From Caprimulgus europaeus (lineage: Eukaryota; Chordata; Aves; Caprimulgiformes; Caprimulgidae): DNA of 64,000 bases. The translations under genes were made by a program, and so were the position numbers. Positions 33,821 through 48,700 of this stretch are shown one piece after another. The stretch lies in NCBI GenBank assembly GCA_907165065.1, contig OU015528.1:41841515-41905514 (forward strand), read 5' to 3'. The first letter of the stretch is position 1. Each line of letters starts with the position of its first letter. The notes beneath the pieces were generated by a model. It was given only the letters and a program-made list of their open reading frames with translations, was not told the DNA's origin and searched no databases.

Positions 33821-36800
33821 AGGCCAACTGTGGAATTACAGAAAGTAGGGCTAGACACAACATTGCAAGTCATGTAGTTTATCTCTTTACTCAAAGACAA
33901 GATCAGCTGCTTCTGAACCATTCCTGAAAGACAACCATCTTACTGGTTCCTAAAATTAAGCAGTGATAGTAATTCCACAATCCCAGGGCAAATTATTCTG
34001 ATAAATAACCATCAGGCAGTTGGTGTTGCTTTTTATAATGTCTAATATAAATCCTCCTTGCTACAATTTATGCTTATTAACTTTAGTTCTGTTCTTAGAG
34101 AATGAGTAGCATAGTTTATGTTGTTCTTCTTTGGCAATTACCTTTAAAATATGTGAAGACTATTAGCTCATCTTTCCTTCTACAACTCAGGCATTTCTTT
34201 TATAGAAAAAATGAACACAATTCCTCTGGTCCTTCTGTGTAGATCTTATTCTTTAGATTGCAGTTCACTCTCATTGTACTCCTGGACTCCTGCATTCACT
34301 CCTGGACTTTTTATGAGATTTACAGTAAAGGGTAACCTTTAAAAAATATCAACTAATGACTTTGCTATAATCACAGAATCTAAAGTGAAAGTGTGAAGGC
34401 AAATTGTTATTTCTTTACAAAGACGTAAAATAGTTTATCCTTTTATTTTTTCAATGAGATTTTTACCTCTGCTAACCTGGGACAGTTGTTGAAGTGCTTT
34501 GAAGGAAGTACCACCTTAGGCTCTATCTTCCTCGTAATTGTCATAGATGCAATTGTATAGACATCTTCCAAACTCTGTAATGGAGGTATGACCTCATTAT
34601 AGTGCAAAGAAAAAAGCACACATGGTCCCTTGATCTAGTGATAGATATTTATATCTCATTGATACTATTTTACATGGAGAAAATGTATTTCTTTTGTGTT
34701 TAAAAAGATCCCTGTAAGAAACAGCTGTATAGTTCAGAAATTGCTTGAGAGCCCTTGTTTCCCTGATCTGATGCTGAAGGACTTTGGAAAGTTCCTTACG
34801 AGTCTCATGCTCCCTGAAGCTGACACAATTTGAGCCACTTTTAGTTGACTAAGTGGTGATGTCCACCCATAAGACTGAGGTCATTGCCATGCACCAAAAG
34901 GGGGAATCTACAGAGACTGCAACATGGAACAGATTTTTGCAGTCTGCTATTCAGGGTGGTAGCATACACACTCTCATCCCTGGTATCCAGCTCTGACTTA
35001 AGGGAGCAAGCATACAGCTTGAAACTTGGCCCCAAATGCCTGCCTGCATCCTACTGCAACAGTAATGCAGATACACACAGGAACAGAGCATCTACCCTAT
35101 ATGGCTTTGTGATACATCAACAGTTGGAGGAGTGGCTGAAAAAGCACAAAACACCACAAGCCATTCAGCGGAAGGAATCCTAATAGTGACCACATGTGAC
35201 TGCAGTACACACTAGAAATGTCACAGATACAGGTAGCATATGGGTCTATAGTGACAGGCTTTGCTGGTAGATTTATTAAAACAGGTTGGACATGTCAGGA
35301 GCCGTTACTCAGCTGTAGATTGCAATGCTTTTGTCTCCTAACAGGAAAACCATGATGAGGAGCAACAGTTGTATATACCCTATTTCCCCCAAACAGACAA
35401 AAAAGACAGCTTTTAGGTGCTGAATATTAAATTTGTTTAGCTGTGTTTACTCTTCTCTTTGTCAAAGCCAAGTAATTTGTTGAACAGACATAAACAACAG
35501 GTGTGTTCTTCATACCTGTGGGAAAATAAAGCTAAAGAGTAAAAAGTAATGAAAATTTGGGTCTTTTGATTAAGAATTATGTTTTGTTGTTGGTGTTGTT
35601 TCCTTTCTTATTCTTAAGGTTTTGCTTTTAAAGATGGGAAAGTTTGAAAAATACACTGACCTCAAAAAATATTTTAGTTTGGGGAAAAATAAGGAGATAA
35701 ACTATCTTTTTCTTCTATCCAAGTAGGACTAAAGATTCAAATTGTCTCCATACACAGATCAGTCTTTTATTACGGTGCTTTGATACAGGACATTATATGT
35801 AATAAGGATTATTTGGAGCTTTTACGGTATTTGACTTTCAATCTATGCCTACTACCTTTCCATGTAAGTATCCCCAAAGTATTCACAAGTTTGAACATAC
35901 AAAATACCATTGTTGGCAACAACATTAATTGTGTTAGCCTTTGAGTTAAATTAGAACACAAAAGTAATGTTCTAAATCCCAAATTTAAAATAAAAAAAAA
36001 AATTCCCACACAAGTACCCCATGTATGAGCCAAAGAAAACTGAAGGCTTGGGAACACAGGAAAAAACACCTGACATAGATTCTTTCCACTGATGGTGGCT
36101 CTAACCATTACAGCTCTTCTCGGTCTATCAGACATACCAGAAACAACAAACCCTGTCTTTCTGAAGAACATCACAGCTTAATCAAAGGAAATTTCATTGA
36201 TGAGATTGTACTTCACAAACATAAGGGCCCTCTAAGCTCTCCTTGGACAATGCAGTTTGATATTACCCTCTGCATGAGAGTTAGGAGTGCTAGGTACAAT
36301 CCAATTTTAAGGTAATATAAATGGTTCCCATTAAAATAGAAAGTGAGGAAGCAGGAGCTTTGGGGAGCAAAGAAAACCCAGCATACAAACTAGCTTCACT
36401 TTTACCCCATGTCAACTCTCCCTTACCTCAAAGTCAGTAGAAGTTTTCCCAGCAGAGTTATGGATCCATATCAGGACTTTAAATCATCTCCTTATAACTG
36501 TTCTTGACCTTATTATGGTGGGAATTTTTACATACCCACCTTTTACATATATTTTTACTCCTTTGTGGCCTAAAACAGGCTGCAGAGAAGATAGCTGCTC
36601 TCTCAGTTACACTTTTTTTTTGTGCTTTCTTCCATCTCAGCAGAACAAATTTCTTCAGAAGCTGTGATCCTGCAGGGATTTCCTGGTATATTTCCCTTAA
36701 TTCATTTTTGTACAGCTCAGAGGAATTTCATAATTCACTACATCCACTCCAGACATTGTGACATTTCTTAAGCATCTGATGATGCAGTCAACTCCATCCA

Positions 36801-39800
36801 CTTCATAGCTAGGTACAAGAGAAGTGTGACTTCTGCTCATCTCCCCTCTGCTTTAGAGAAGTGTATCCTGTGGACACCAAGGCAAGTGACTATTAGTACA
36901 ACTCTGTCTATGTACTGGTGGCTCAGCCTCCTGTGCAGCCTGTTTGACCTTAGTGGCATCTAGTGGCAAACGAGATTGTAGGGAAAATATTCAGAATTAA
37001 ATGGCAATTAAACCAGTGAAAACTGATTTCATCTTCATACGTAAAAGCAGGAAGAATGGAGCTTGCAATACATCAGGATAGTGAGGACGGGTTGCTGGCT
37101 GCCAGGCTACCTTACTGGTCTAAAGCAGTCTTCAGGCATGATTAGGCCAGGTGACCAAACTAATTTCATGCTAATTTACAGAGCTTCTGATGAAACAGCT
37201 TAATTATGGTTTGGAGCAAGGACTGTAGGTAGTTAAGAAGTTAGCATTAGACACTTTTCATAAATTAAAGTGTTACTTTTGCTACTTTGTTGATTATAAT
37301 TTCTTTGTTCCATAAAGCCATGTGAGGCACTTTTTTTCTAAGAATGCCTCTTGCTATTACTCTTAGAAATGTTGCAACAGATTTTGATGTTACCTTGGCA
37401 GAAGAACTGAGCCTCTCTTCCTAAATGAGATTCACTAGTATTCAGAAGTCACAATATTTTCTTGTCCTGTCTAGTATTAAAATATATACGAAGCAGTATG
37501 CTGGATAGTGGCAACCCACAGTTCAGAGTCAAAAGATGCTTGTCTCATAAATATATGTTTCCATATTCAGGTGCCATACTGATAAAAGTTAATAGAGACC
37601 TCTAGCTCTGGTTGAATAACAGTTTGCAATTTTTTCAACTTCAATTTTTTAAATGCATTAGTTTTACACAAAGTCAGTTGCATGCAAAGCAATTTAATAA
37701 GCACTATAGATGAAGTAGTCTACCTAAATGTTGTTTGTTTTTGTTTTTTTATAATTACAAATATTAAATATTCTAGCCAAAATATATATATGAAAAATTT
37801 CCATAGAAAGTATCTCCATAAGTGAAAAATTTCACACATGAATTAATACATACATATCTGTTGTTATTCTGTAGCTCTATAGGTGGTGAGAAAATGGCTA
37901 TGAGTATAGAATTTACAATCCTTGAAATCTTCCAAAGAAAATTAATATTTATATTATGTGCCTCCTTATGTTAATGTGACAGAAAAAAAGGTCTGACGCA
38001 AAGTTGCTCATCATTTGGGCTGACTGTAAAGGTTTTTTTTGAGGATGTTTTTCAGTGAAATGTTTTCAACTAAATTCTTTCCTCTACAGAGATACTGTCA
38101 GATTAGACCAACTTTGATTGGTAGCCTGGTAGGAAATGCAGAAGGAGATATTGGGCCATTGTATGGCTGCAAAATACAAGGTAGTAAAATATCTTAGCAC
38201 AACTAAGATAACAAAAATACTGCAATATGCCATTCAGGGAATCATTGCTAAAGTCCTTCCTTCTGTATTCTAGAAATTCCTCCTTTTTTCTGGGACCTGC
38301 CACTTCCTAAAGGTGCTATAAAGCAGCATGCCATAATCTCTTATGTCAGCTTTTTAAAAGAAGAAACGAGTGTTATTTGAGGACATGGAACTTGTCAATG
38401 AGTCACAATTCACTATTTAAGAAAGAAACAAGAAAACTTTCCTCAGTGGATTAATGAATGTGATACATTAATACAGCAAGTCCTTATCTCCTTTGCTGAG
38501 GGACATACGTTCTGGCAGCCAATAAAGCCTGAGAGGCCAGAAAATGCATTTGGGCCAGATGAGTGTGTTTGTCTGTCAAATTAAATAATAGACCAGAGAC
38601 ACTGCAATAGGACTAGAGGATGTAGATGATAAGTGAAAGCAGTGCCAGCTAATGGTCTAATGGTCTTACTCGAAAGTGGCTTGAACAGCTTGCAGCTGAG
38701 ATGAGACAAAAAGTCCATGTGGATAGAGAAGCCCATCTGTCCCTGAACGAATTTTTCCACTTAGTGTTTAGGAAACATGCAGACAAGATTTGGATTCCTT
38801 GATTTGCATAGTGAAAAGGAAATGGGGAAAAGATGGTTATGTTCTCCTGACACTGCACCATGACTTCAGACCAGTTTCTGCTTTGTTCAAGAGAAAATCT
38901 TCTGTAAAAGAAGAAGCATTGAAGCACATTCCTAGCTTCTAACAGCTCACTGTTAGCCAAACTGAATGGTCAAAATATTATCTACAACACATAGCTGATT
39001 CTAGCAGCAAAGAAACTCTATCCAGAGGAAACTGATTTAACATATACAAGAAATGCTTTCAATGGCTCAAGACTTACTGCCTATCTGAAAAGTCCCTGAA
39101 AAAACGTCTCCTCCAGAGGAGGTGAGTTTAGAGGAAGAAAACCCTATGGCAGTCACCCAGTAACCTGGAGGCATGAGACTGCCTAAACCAAAAGGTAGAG
39201 TTGCTAGTCATTTCTAGAATGCAATAAGATGGTGGCTGACAGATCATCAGAGAGTTTATTATTTTCAGTGCAATGATGGCTTTTAGAGAATTAATAGGTT
39301 CTAGCTAAAAAGAGGACTGGTTGAACAATTTGGGTGCAATTCAATCAACTGGTGAACAACTGGCAGGTTTAGGAATGCTGCTTAAACTGAGATGGATCTT
39401 AAAGGCTTATAATTTTCAAGCATAGTTCCCCAGCAGTCTAGGTGTACTGTATGCTTCTCTCCCTTCAAGTCCAAGAATAGACAAGACTGAAGGACAGGTG
39501 CTAACAAAGCTGAAATAATTTTTAAAATTTATAGAGTATCACTAGTGTGAGCCATGTTTGTCTAAAAGGTGTAGCAATATGATGCAAATGCCAAAATGCT
39601 TAAAATCTGAAACAGTTACATCTATATACAACATATTAGACTAAAGTAAAATATCCAAATGCTACAGTTTTTTTGGGTTTTTTTGTTTGTTTGTTTTTTT
39701 AATATAACTTTAAGATCTAAACATAGTAGAGTAAAAAATAATTGTTAAGGCAAACATAAAAGTCATGGCCAGATTTACATACAAATATTCTAGGCAAGAT

Positions 39801-40880
39801 GTTTGGAACGTGGATATAGGGAAAAGTTCTAGATACTAATGGACAATTTAATATGCTTCAGTGAGAACAGCAGACAAAGAAAGAGGAATATAATAACTAT
39901 TGCTGTCTTTATAGGTTCTACTGTGCTAACCCTGAGTCACAAATAGGAAAAAACTCAAACATTTTTTCAAATTCCTTCCCTGAAGAATTTACTTCCTTAG
40001 GGAAAGAAAAAAAATTCAGGGTTTAAATAAATATGCACTGGGAAAGAAGGTAGAAACATAAAACAAATAATGAACATTCTTGCTTATTTTTAACTGGTAG
40101 GAGCAGCAAGAGAGAGAGAAAGAAATGCTTTTGGGGTAGTGAAGAATATTTAAGAGAAAGCAAGGGAAAAAGAGAACAGTATGAATAGTATAGTGTACGA
40201 AAGGGCAAGTATAAGTATCTGATGTCAAAAGATAAGTGGAGCTGATCAAGGGATTCAAAGAGAAAGTGATACTGTAGCACATGCAAAAAATCAATTAAGA
40301 CAGAGGATCTACAAAAAGCAAATGGAGTATACGATTATCCATAGAATCAAAACAATAGATACAGGGAGACAAGATATTTTTTGCTTTTCAAAACTCAATT
40401 TGATAGCCTCTACAGACTGTATGCTGTGTGCTGAGCACTCTTATTGTGGACCACCAAGAACATTAGGAAACTATTGTTGCTACTCACTTGCAGAGAAATC
40501 AGCTCTCATCAAGCACTTATTCATTGAGACTTATTCCAAGGATGTACTCCATGCACCAGGGTCTCTGAAAAAATACTTAAAACAAATATTATATTTGTTA
40601 ACTATTCAGTTATTAAAGTCTTCAGATAAACTAAGTCAGAACTGCCCAATCACAACAGGGTTATTGTCAAAACTAGATCAGATCACCCTTGACTTTGTAT
40701 ACTTGAATCCTGGAAATCTACAAAGATTTTTCAAGAAACCTCCAGGGATGGAGATAGGACAACCTCTGTGATTTCCAGTGTTATACTGTCCTCCCAGGAC
40801 AGGTTTTTCCTCAGGTCAAGTTTGAGTCTCAGTTATTCTCCTTCAGAAATGCCTATCAACTCTCATCATTTATAAGAGAA

Positions 40881-40998
40881 ACATAGAATGGTTAGAGTTG
40901 GAAAGGGACCTTAAAGATCATCTAGTTCTACCCTGTCTGCCATGAGCAGGGACACCTTCTACTAGACCAGGTTGCTCAAAGCCTCATCCAACCTGGAT
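40881..40998 (-). mobile_element. CR1 LINE 3' end fragment, minus strand
   Basis: About 118 bp of the reverse complement of the CR1 3' UTR: acatagaatggttagagttg, ggaccttaaagatcatctag, ctgccatgagcagggacacc, actagaccaggttgctcaaa and catccaacctgg. This is the same subfamily style as the 3' end at 8860-8960 (gatctttaaggtcccttcca). Confidence 0.9.
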
Positions 40999-43900
40999 GA
41001 TAATAGGAGTTAGAAGGCCTTTTATTAAAGACAGTTTCAATGCCAGAAGATAATTTCCATGCCTTCAGCTACACTTCTCATAGACTCTTTCTACTGTTAG
41101 AGAAAGAGCAACAGCACTAAACTGGTCAGCATCTTAAAGGGGAGAATCACAAACATGCCTCACTATTTACGCTGTTAATTTTATATTCCATGTGTACCTC
41201 CATTTTTTACCATCACCATCATGACAAAAATGACACATAATTCTTGCAGTCATGCTTTCCCCCCATGGTGATAAAGAGCTTTAACCCAACAGCAGTGCTG
41301 CATGCAAAAGTAGAGGTCTGAGATTACACCCTACCCTGGATTCACGCTACAGGTTGCCCCTTTTATGAATGAGGTTTTGGTCATTCGAGCTGGGGAATTG
41401 AAAGCAGCTGGATATCATGTTTGTCTTTTGTGCTGCTGGCTACAGACGCTGGCATTCTTTAGCCATGAAAGTTTTCTCTGTCCTTGGAGAAGCACTTAAT
41501 GAGTACTATAATGCCAGTAATAGATGTATCCTTCTATTGTCACACTCCAAGTTGGTCTTCAACCCATTCTTTCTTCCCCCCTCCCAATTAAGCAGATTTC
41601 CCAGTTCGGACAAATCTGGTATAGGCATGTATGTTGGATGCATGTGCTGCCTCTCCCTTGCAATAGGAGCATATTTGTCAATGATAATGTTTTGTTTCTC
41701 TCTGCTGGTTCAAACAGGAAGGCAACATTCTCCATAAATCTGAGCAAGAAATCAGTCAGTGCAAGCAACAGAGGCATACTTAATAGGCTGTCAGTCATTT
41801 AGCATGAGCCTTAGATCTTACAGTTTCAAAATGCTGATCCGTTAATTAGCAATCTTCATGTTTTTGGCTTTGTCTTTAATGAAATGAGCACTCTAATTCT
41901 GTTGTGGAATCATTCATGCAAGTCTGAATAAGCTTTTATATTTCTCTCACAAACTGAATGACCACAGCATTGGAACTCTATTTGAGGTTCATTTCTAATT
42001 TGTATTCTCTTGTCAACGTACGTTTTCAAGTATAGAAGTAACTTAAAAAAGAGCAACTCTGCCCTAACATAACCATCTGCAGCAAAAGAGTAAGCATCTG
42101 GCAACACTAACTAGTTCATAGAAGTTCTTACTAGACAGAAATAATCTGATTTTCTGGCAGAGAAAGTCCTCACAGTGTGATCTTTAGTTAGAGGAAAGAA
42201 AACTTATATTAGTTGGCACACCTAGCAGTATAATGTAGTTATTATTAAAAAAAAGTGACCACATAAAAATAGCACCTTGTTAAACAGCGCAACAACTCTC
42301 TGTGTATATTCTGTGGCAGATTGGCTTACACTGTTTAAAACAAAAACAAACTTTTATTGCTTTCTACTCCTGTTAACACTGCTGAGCCAACACATCCACA
42401 CAGAGTAGCAAGAGGCCAGAGCCAAATAGTAACTGAAGTGTTTTAAGCAGGACCAAGGTGGATTTTAAATATGTAAGTCATTAATACACATTAACAAAAT
42501 GTGGCCCCTGTAGATCTAAATTTCTAACAGAATCCTCTTTCTTGCAGAAACCCTGATCACAGGAATTTTGAAGAACACACCTAGAATGTCAAGACCTCTT
42601 GTGGTACTGGAAGCTTTGATGCTTCCCACTAGGCAGCTGTTCAGCTAGAGGTCTCAGACATGCTCCTGTGTTGTGGGTATGGCTAGGATTTCTGGACATG
42701 CATCTGTGCTGCTGTGCATTTCTTCTCCATGCTGAGCCATTCACTTCAGGGAACCATCAGGTGGATTAATGACACAAGCTGCAGAGCAGCTGCTTCTAGA
42801 CCAGTGAGTTAGATGTGCTCAGAACTGCTCCCTAGCATGGAGGCAGTTGGAGAGAAATGTGCCTTATCTTTGCTCTTAACTCTGTCCTCCTGCAGCTCAG
42901 AGTGCCTGTGTTTCTCTGCAAAAAGATTCAAACTCTAAGCTATGGAAATGCACCTAAGAAATCAGCTTTTTGACAAGACTGGATATTGGGTGGCATTCTC
43001 CACTCATTTTCTTGAAGCTGGATTGTTGTATTCCAGTAAATGTAAAAAAGCATCAGAACAGTGATATTACAACTTTGTGATAACGTCTGTCTTTCTTAGT
43101 CAGAAGTCTCCAATTCTTGATTTCAGGGTTGCTCATGCATTTTACATTATGTAATGCCTGCACCAGGAATAAAGAAACAGTCTTTATCCATAAACTAGGA
43201 CTGGTTCCTAAATCTTTCCACTACAGCTAAATCCATGGGCTTTTGAGTAGGATTTTTTCTCTTTTCAGGCAGATGGTGTAAAGAAAGTTTACAACATCCC
43301 TATCCTTGTGCAGAGCATAGTACTGTAGGTGTTCTTGGAAACAACCACTGAGTTGGGATGGAGAAGGATGGTCCACATTTAGGTGCTTAAGTGGTGACCT
43401 GCGTGATGGCCATGGTGTTTCTTTTGATGCCCGCAATCAGGTGTTTACACAGCTGGGGAACATGATATTGAAAACTGAAGTGCCTATACCCTGCAGCCAT
43501 CCTGTGGGCTGGGTGAGAAAAAGAAGAGCTGAAGATGTATGTTTTGAACACAGATGTCCAATCGTATTTTGAGTTTAATAGATCTGTGTCTTATCCATAT
43601 TCTGTTTTAGCTAATTCATAAGCAAAATTGATATCTCCCCAAAACTGTTTGTTCATTTTTGTCATGGAAGATAATATGCAAAACCGAGAGTATCACTGAA
43701 TGTAGGTTTGTCCTTCTGCACAAGTTAGTAAAACGTAATTTTCACTTAAAAAATTGCATTTGAGTGACAACATAACTGACATCCTGTTGTCTCCAAGACA
43801 CAGAATTTGTACCTCTTTAGTATAATACAAATGCAGTCAAGCTTAGTTTCCCTTTTTTTTTTAAGTTTTCCACTATTTTCATTGCACTGCAGACCCTTTA

Positions 43901-45446
43901 TATCACAGAATTTTCAGTACCTGCTATCTTTGAGAATTTTAGTCCTGCTTTACTAGAAATCTTAAATTCCTGGAATATTCAGTTTTTATTGGTCCCAGTC
44001 CTGAATGATTTAGGTGCTTAATATTAATAAATAAATAGAAATAAAAGTAAATAAGATATTTTGCTTTTCTGGAGAATTAAAATTTTTGTGAGCTTTTTTT
44101 GTTCATATCACTTCTCTTCCACCAATAAATTGTATTCTTAATTATAATATTTGTTTACAAAGTGAAACCAATGTTTAAATAGATATAATTTTGATATGGC
44201 AAAACCTATTTTCATTTAATGTTGCAACAAAAAGGTACAGATGAAACTGTAAAATTCATTTCCTTAACCCAAAAAATGACAAATTGCTACTGTAACAATA
44301 ATCAGTGGTATCTTCTAGAAGATTTACTGTAAAACCTCTATATACACTTTTAAGATGTTTTCTCAGGATTTTCAAAGGAGACTGCAATAGATTTTTGGCT
44401 GTTTAAGTTTTAACACTTGTTTCCAAACTTCAAAAGTCTTTGGATTTTCTTGTGTTTCCAGAAGAAAACCACTAGCTTGTGATTCAATGAAATCATCGCC
44501 ACAGGTAACTTTGATTATAAAAAATGTATGCTATGTAATTTATTTTAAATACTTTTAAAGGTCTACAGTACTGACTCAGAGACAATGGTCAGTTGTATGA
44601 AATGACATTAAAAGCAGCTTTCAGAAGACTGGTATGTAAACCTTAAATGGTACTAGTATGAGTTATATTCTGTAAGGTTATTCTTACATAAATTATTAAG
44701 AATGAACAACTACTTTCAGATAACTGGAGTTAGGTATTAAAATTCCTATCCATGATGTCCAAGGGAATATCTACTGGCATAGACTAGAAATATGTGCTAT
44801 AGGCACATACATGAAAAGTCATATGTTGAAATATATTCTTTTCCCTTAAATGTGGATTAGTCATTTAAGGTACCAGGGAGATGACGAATAAACCACTTTG
44901 CATTTATTTAATTTATTTTTTTTTTGCCTCAGTATAATAACATTTTAAAACTTTGCCTTTTTCCCTTTAAAGGAGTGAGAATGAACACGGGAATGAAAGC
45001 TTTAAATAGAGATAATTGAGAAAAACCCACCTGTGGACAGAAGTTTTCCTCTCTCTGAAGAATGCTTGTCCCACTGAGGCAAAAGGGATGCTTGTTCCTG
45101 ATTTAACTGCAACCAGATTTCATCACAGGCATAAAAATGATGACTCTAGGGCAGGTATATGTAAATCTAGTTCTCATAGATGTCCATCTTCCACTGACAG
45201 ATGTGGAAGTTCTCAGAGCTCAGCATTTCTAAAAGTCAACCTTGAGTGATAACCCCATCTTAATTTGGAAAGTTCAACTGGAAAGTTGTGCGTGTCTGCA
45301 ATATTTAAAGTAAAAGTTGTTCTTTTTTTTTTTTCAAACAAGAACTGGCAGACCATTTCTGCCTGGTTTTCCAATCCAATACTGCTTTTTCCGCCACAGG
45401 TGAAATTTTGTCTTCAGTGCTTGCAGAGCTTGAGAAGAGTTGAGGG
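40999..45446. other. AT-rich intergenic DNA
   Basis: About 4.4 kb without a recognised gene. Overlapping frames at 41417-41802 (106, 92 and 79 codons on both strands) have no motif. A C-rich run lies near 41574-41583. Confidence 0.55.
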
Positions 45447-45715
45447 AATCACAGAATCACAGAACCACAGAATGTGAGGGATTGAATGTCTCCAGAGAAG
45501 GAGACTCTACAACCTCCCTGGGCAGCCTGTTCCAGTGCTCTGTCACTCTCACAGTAAAGAAGTTTCTTCTCAAATTTAAGCAGAACCTCCTGTGTTCCAG
45601 CTTACACCCATTGCCCCTTGTCCTATCATTGGACACCACTGTGAAGAGCCTGGCTACATCCTCCTGATACTCACTCTTCATATATTTATAAACATTAATA
45701 AGGTCACCAATCAAT
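45447..45715 (-). mobile_element. CR1 LINE 3' end with internal deletion, minus strand
   Basis: Begins with the reversed CR1 terminal repeat (aatcacagaatcacagaacc) and continues with gaatgtctccagagaaggag, acaacctccctgggcagcct, gttccagtgctctgtcactc and cattgccccttgtcctatca. The antisense frame 45457-45750 shows [16 protein letters not shown] and [13 protein letters not shown], the CR1 C-terminus. Between about 45477 and 45485 the usual 3' UTR segment with the ggaagggacct wording is missing, so this copy has an internal deletion. It is truncated near aaggtcacc. Confidence 0.88.
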
Positions 45716-48700
45716 TCTAACTGATTGGTAAAGGCAGTAGCTATTGACATGCCGTCTGCTTTCCCAGCTACTTCATATCATTCATTAATGCAGATTCTGT
45801 CTTAGTAGGTGCATTAGTGCCTAGCATTGCCAATAACATTTAGATTAGTACTCAGATGCATTTTAGAATGATGTCACTTTTTATGGGTATTATTAAATAT
45901 CTAGTTATTCCTAAATCACTACCTTCTCTTTCCTTGTATCTTGGTCTAATCATACTGTGGTTTGTTTTTTTTTTAACTCCCTATTGCTCAGACGTGATTT
46001 TTTAGTGTGACACAAAGCTTATCAGATGAGGTCAGGTAAAATTCTCCAAATCTTCAAAGATGCTGCCTCATGCTTTTTATATTTATGATGTGTTCTAAGA
46101 CAAATCTGCAAAATTCTTAAAAAATTTCTGCTAAAGACCCAATTCTGTCATAATGCTGTCTTCAGAACTCCAACTTGACAGCTTTTAAATGTGGATGAAT
46201 GGCTAGAGCCTACTCCTATTTCTTGACAATGACATCCTCTTTACAATAGCAGAGAGGTCTCTTTCCTTTCAACAAATGCTTTTATTCAAGATAGTTACTA
46301 AAAAAATAAGATTAGAAAGATCTATATATAGTGTTACCCACACAAGTCTCTAAAGGCTTTTAGGAAGTTAAACAAACTGCCAATAAACCCGAATTTAATC
46401 TTAAATTAGCTGTTGGCATAACCCTCTGAAAGGCTAAGACCTTTCTGCAAGGTGTTCCTGTGAATATTTATGTATCTACTGTGTAGTTCAATAGTCAGAA
46501 AGGTAAGACCTGTCAGACTGAACATACTGGCAGATGCTCTTGACTTCTAATAAGGTGATTTTATTCCCATAAAATCCTACTGGGGAGAACTTGCAGGTTT
46601 GGACTGACCTTAAATGTAGCATGGGTTATAAGGGGAAATTCAGGCAGCTTCCTTTCACTGTGCTTATTGCAAAGTAGGGAGAGTCTCTCTGTTCTTGTAT
46701 ATGACCTGAGGGCACTGATTGCTCCAGAGGACCCAGTATAGAGAAATTAAAACTCTGTTCCTTCTCTGTAAAAATAAGGAAACTGGTACCAAAGGTTTCC
46801 TACAGTTTTACATCCTTTCTCTGACAGTTATTATCATGGATACTTTAGAAAAGAGGATAAGGAAGAAAAATTCAGAGTGATATATTTCTCATGGTACAAG
46901 CTGTGCCATGAGTCTTGCAGAGGCTGCTTGTTCACCATTGTGTTTATTAGCCATCAGTGGACCTTTTTTATACACATTTGTTTCATCTTGTTCAATCCCA
47001 TTTGTGCTGATGGCAAAACATCCAAAGGGAGCGAGCTCCCCGCTCCTTTACACAGAATGTGATAAAAAGTACTTCCACTCTTTGCTTTTAACTTGATGCC
47101 TAATGATTTAATTTAGTTCCCTCCAATTCTAGTATTATGAGAAACAATGAAAAATTATTCAACATTTACCATCTTTGTCATGCTTCTGTCACATTTCTTT
47201 CTCTTACTGTTTTCTAGGCTACGTTTTAGTGCATTTAGGCTCTGCTTGTGTAGAAAAAAGCCTCTCTATTATCTTTGACCCCTCTTGTTGCCTTTTGTAT
47301 AATTTATTTTCTTATTCTACTGTATCTTTTTTGAAGTGGAATGACCAGAACAAAGCATGATAATTAAAAGCAGTTTGTGTCAGTAATTCATGCAGCAATC
47401 TATCAGTTTCCTGTTTCATTTTCTATTCTCTTCCTACTAATTCTTAAATTCAATTTTCCTTTTGGCTAAGGACTGAGATGGAGATTTCAGAAACCTGTGA
47501 CTTACAGATCTCTTCCTTCAGTGGTAGAAGTTCATTCAGCATTGAATATTTGTATGTACAGTTGGGATTTTTTTTACCATGTGTATTATGCAAATGACTG
47601 ACAGTGAATTTTTTTTCCATTTTATCACTCTGTCACTCAGTTTTACAAAATGTTTTTGCAGAACACTGTGGTCAATTTTAATTTTGACCACTGAGGTTAC
47701 TTTTGTATCATTTGCATATTTTTTCCTGTAATTGTTAACTCTCTTTTTCAAACTGTTTAAGAATACCTTCAATCCCTAAGATAGTTCCACATTGGATTCT
47801 CCTGACAATCCTCTCCATTTTTTGAGAATGAGCATTTATTGCTATCATTTATTACTTATTTTTCATCTGAGTACTGATCCACAAGACAGCTTCCTACTTT
47901 TCCACAGCTTAGTTTCTTTAAACACTATTGCAATAGTTTTTGGAAATCTGGGATGGGTTAGATGGGAAACCTTCTCAACGTGATTACTAACTCCTTGAAA
48001 AAATTCATACCTCTCAAATTTGGGAGGCATAAATTTGTTCTTCAGATGTTAAAACTTCTCAATTATATTATTTATTTGATTACTAATATAATTTCTGCTA
48101 ATAGGCCTGAACTGAAAGCTGTGTTCACCAGTTTGTGATCCTCTTTATTTCTCTTTGAAGTATTGTTTTATTTTTTTGCTATCGTTCCCTTTGCACTTAT
48201 GATAGCATAAGAGTAGGTTATGGTAAAAGAAACTGTGAAATTTATAACTCAGCAATTTTATATCTGGGTTTCTTTGGACCTCTTAAGTGAACAACATCTG
48301 GTCCTGCTGATTTGTTTTGGTACGTATTATGAACTGATTCAAAAATTCCTTCACCAACACCAGTCTTGCAGAGCAGGTGAAGAAAAACAGGTGGACTGAT
48401 TCAAGATGGTTCCCTTTATGACTGTACTTGTCTCCCAGGGAAAATTTGTCTCACCTCCAAATCCACACAAGATAGTGAACCTCATTTTGCCTGTTGCTGC
48501 CTCTCATACTAAGAAATGTAATGTAGCCTATGGTAGTGAAAATCAGGTTACCGTTTCACATACATACACCATAAGACAATTATCCACAACATGTGTCTGA
48601 AACAAGTGGTAAGTGAAAAACAACAATTGGTATTTCCTATTTTATTTGAAAATATTAAGGAAGAAGACCCCGTGATAAAATACTGTAGAACTACAGAGTA

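Larger units (their letters stand above)
30677..40880. other. Long AT-rich gene-free DNA
   Basis: About 10.2 kb. No supported exon or RNA gene. It contains a TA-rich microsatellite (32478-32541), the degenerate minisatellite at 33684-33820, a CTCF-like paired agtggca motif (36952-36971) and T/G runs near 39668-39700. Frames such as 35809-36174 (121 codons, minus) and 40322-40771 (149 codons, plus) have no recognisable domain. The 149-codon frame is the longest non-repeat frame in the window and begins with an ordinary ATG, but its composition is that of random AT-rich DNA. Confidence 0.55.

Noticed and set aside
35809-36174. 121-codon minus-strand frame
   Set aside because: No motif, low-complexity stretches (poly-A in the DNA) and no supporting context.
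40322-40771. 149-codon plus-strand frame in single-copy-looking DNA
   Set aside because: No recognisable domain, no splice context I can defend, and ordinary AT-rich composition. Length alone is weak evidence in 64 kb.
41417-41802. Cluster of overlapping frames on both strands
   Set aside because: Several frames open at once, with none showing a motif, points to chance.
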